Positions 63,365 to 64,000 of a stretch of DNA of 64,000 nucleotides are shown here, one piece after another. Below the pieces are notes generated by a model that had not been told where the DNA came from, searched no databases, and worked only from the letters and a program-made list of their open reading frames with translations. Both the position numbers and the translations under genes were made by a program. Source of the DNA: Gallionella sp. (lineage in GTDB: Bacteria; Pseudomonadota; Gammaproteobacteria; Burkholderiales; Gallionellaceae); NCBI GenBank assembly GCA_030645955.1, contig JAUSMR010000022.1, positions 48,623 through 112,622 on the forward strand. Reading direction: 5' to 3'. How positions within the stretch are numbered: position 1 is the first letter of the stretch; every line of letters starts with the position of its first letter.

Positions 63365-64000
63365 CTACCAGCCCGACTCGCGCTCCGGAGTGGCGGAGAT
63401 TTTGTGGATGGTCAGGTCGGCACCGTTGAATTCTTCTTCCGCCTCCAGCCGGATGCCGACCAGCTTCTTCATCGCGCCATACACCGCATAACCGCCCGCA
63501 AAGGCAATCACCACGCCGAGCAGCGTGCCGCACAGTTGCGACATGAAGCTTACGCCGCCGATACCGCCGAATGCCTTGAGGCCGAAGATGCCGGCAGCGA
63601 TGCCGCCCCACGCGCCGCACAGTCCATGCAGCGGCCACACACCGAGCACATCGTCGATCTTCCAGCGATTTTGCGTCAGGGTAAACATCCACACAAACAG
63701 GCCACCGGCCACGCCGCCGGTCAGCAACGCGCCCATCGGATGCATCAAATCAGAACCGGCGCATACCGCCACCAGGCCGGCCAGCGGGCCGTTGTAGGCA
63801 AAGCCGGGGTCGTTGCGGCCCATCAGCACCGCCACCAGGGTGCCGCCCACCATCGCCATCAGCGAGTTGACCGCCACCAGGCCGCTGATCTTGTCGATGG
63901 TCTGCGCGCTCATCACGTTGAAGCCGAACCAGCCCACCGCCAGCACCCACGCGCCCAGCGCCAGGAAGGGGATCGACGACGGTGGGTGCGCGCTCATCAG
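63365..64000 (-). CDS. amt: Ammonium transporter, C-terminal part (cut by the window edge)
   Basis: 211 residues of the C-terminal half. GWFGFNVMSAQTIDKISGLV, GLVAVCAGSDLMHPMGALLT and VLGVWPLHGLCGAWGGIAAG (with the pore histidine) are Amt signatures; about five membrane helices are seen. The cytoplasmic tail ends EFNGADLTIHKISATPERES. The gene continues past base 64000. A GlnK gene, often paired with amt, would lie outside the window. Confidence 0.95.
   Translation of the reverse strand: MMSAHPPSSIPFLALGAWVLAVGWFGFNVMSAQTIDKISGLVAVNSLMAMVGGTLVAVLMGRNDPGFAYNGPLAGLVAVCAGSDLMHPMGALLTGGVAGGLFVWMFTLTQNRWKIDDVLGVWPLHGLCGAWGGIAAGIFGLKAFGGIGGVSFMSQLCGTLLGVVIAFAGGYAVYGAMKKLVGIRLEAEEEFNGADLTIHKISATPERESGW

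Overview
The window reads as a chromosomal segment of a betaproteobacterium. The gene orders hisCBHAFIE-hinT-tatABC-degS-nif3-petABC-sspAB and kdsDC-lptCAB-rpoN-hpf-ptsN-hprK-rapZ are both typical of that class. A Cyc2-like outer-membrane cytochrome, a B12-dependent ribonucleotide reductase and many short palindromic repeats would suit a Gallionellaceae/Nitrosomonadales-type organism. That placement is inference from gene content; there is no rRNA gene here to confirm it.

Layout. 1-7.6 kb: the 3' part of nrdJ carrying an intein, a parvulin lipoprotein, an old-yellow-enzyme reductase, a PilZ-like protein and a 28-residue basic protein. 7.8-10.6 kb: HNH nuclease YajD, a monohaem cytochrome-porin fusion candidate and a HigBA-type pair whose toxin has lost its start codon. 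10.7-12.9 kb: rpoH behind a CIRCE operator, then sspB/sspA. 13-18.6 kb: the bc1 complex (petABC), a small cytochrome c, Nif3 and a DegS-type protease. 18.8-25.5 kb: tat and histidine operons on the minus strand. 25.6-29.7 kb: an orphan membrane histidine kinase, a pilin behind a near-perfect sigma-54 promoter, and two toxin-antitoxin loci altered by inserted repeats. 29.9-41.7 kb: a Kef-type antiporter, the KDO/LPS-export/rpoN/PTS-Ntr cluster, a NusG-domain-II protein, a Gx transporter and ubiX. 41.7-50.7 kb: a flavin reductase, a BamE-like lipoprotein, a DinG-type helicase, a globin-coupled diguanylate cyclase and a three-gene flavin/iron-sulfur redox cluster. 50.8-64 kb: a DUF3330 protein, NnrS, RimO, a ZIP transporter, TerC, PgeF, RluD, BamD, a Nudix hydrolase, MlaA, HtpX, cytochrome b561 with two YceI proteins, a RelBE/StbDE-like pair and the 3' part of amt.

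The most distinctive feature is the repeat load. Three copies of a 131-160 bp element share 12-bp terminal inverted repeats and are each flanked by TTAG. One splits a DUF4258 gene, and removing it with one TTAG restores the reading frame exactly. Other palindromic repeats sit in frame inside dinG and pgeF, cover the 3' end of the histidine kinase gene, separate a transporter from its likely original start, and supply the TAG stop codon of three unrelated genes. Regulatory finds readable directly from the bases are the CIRCE operator at rpoH, the sigma-54 promoter of the pilin gene, and a kdsD promoter that implies a nearly leaderless mRNA.
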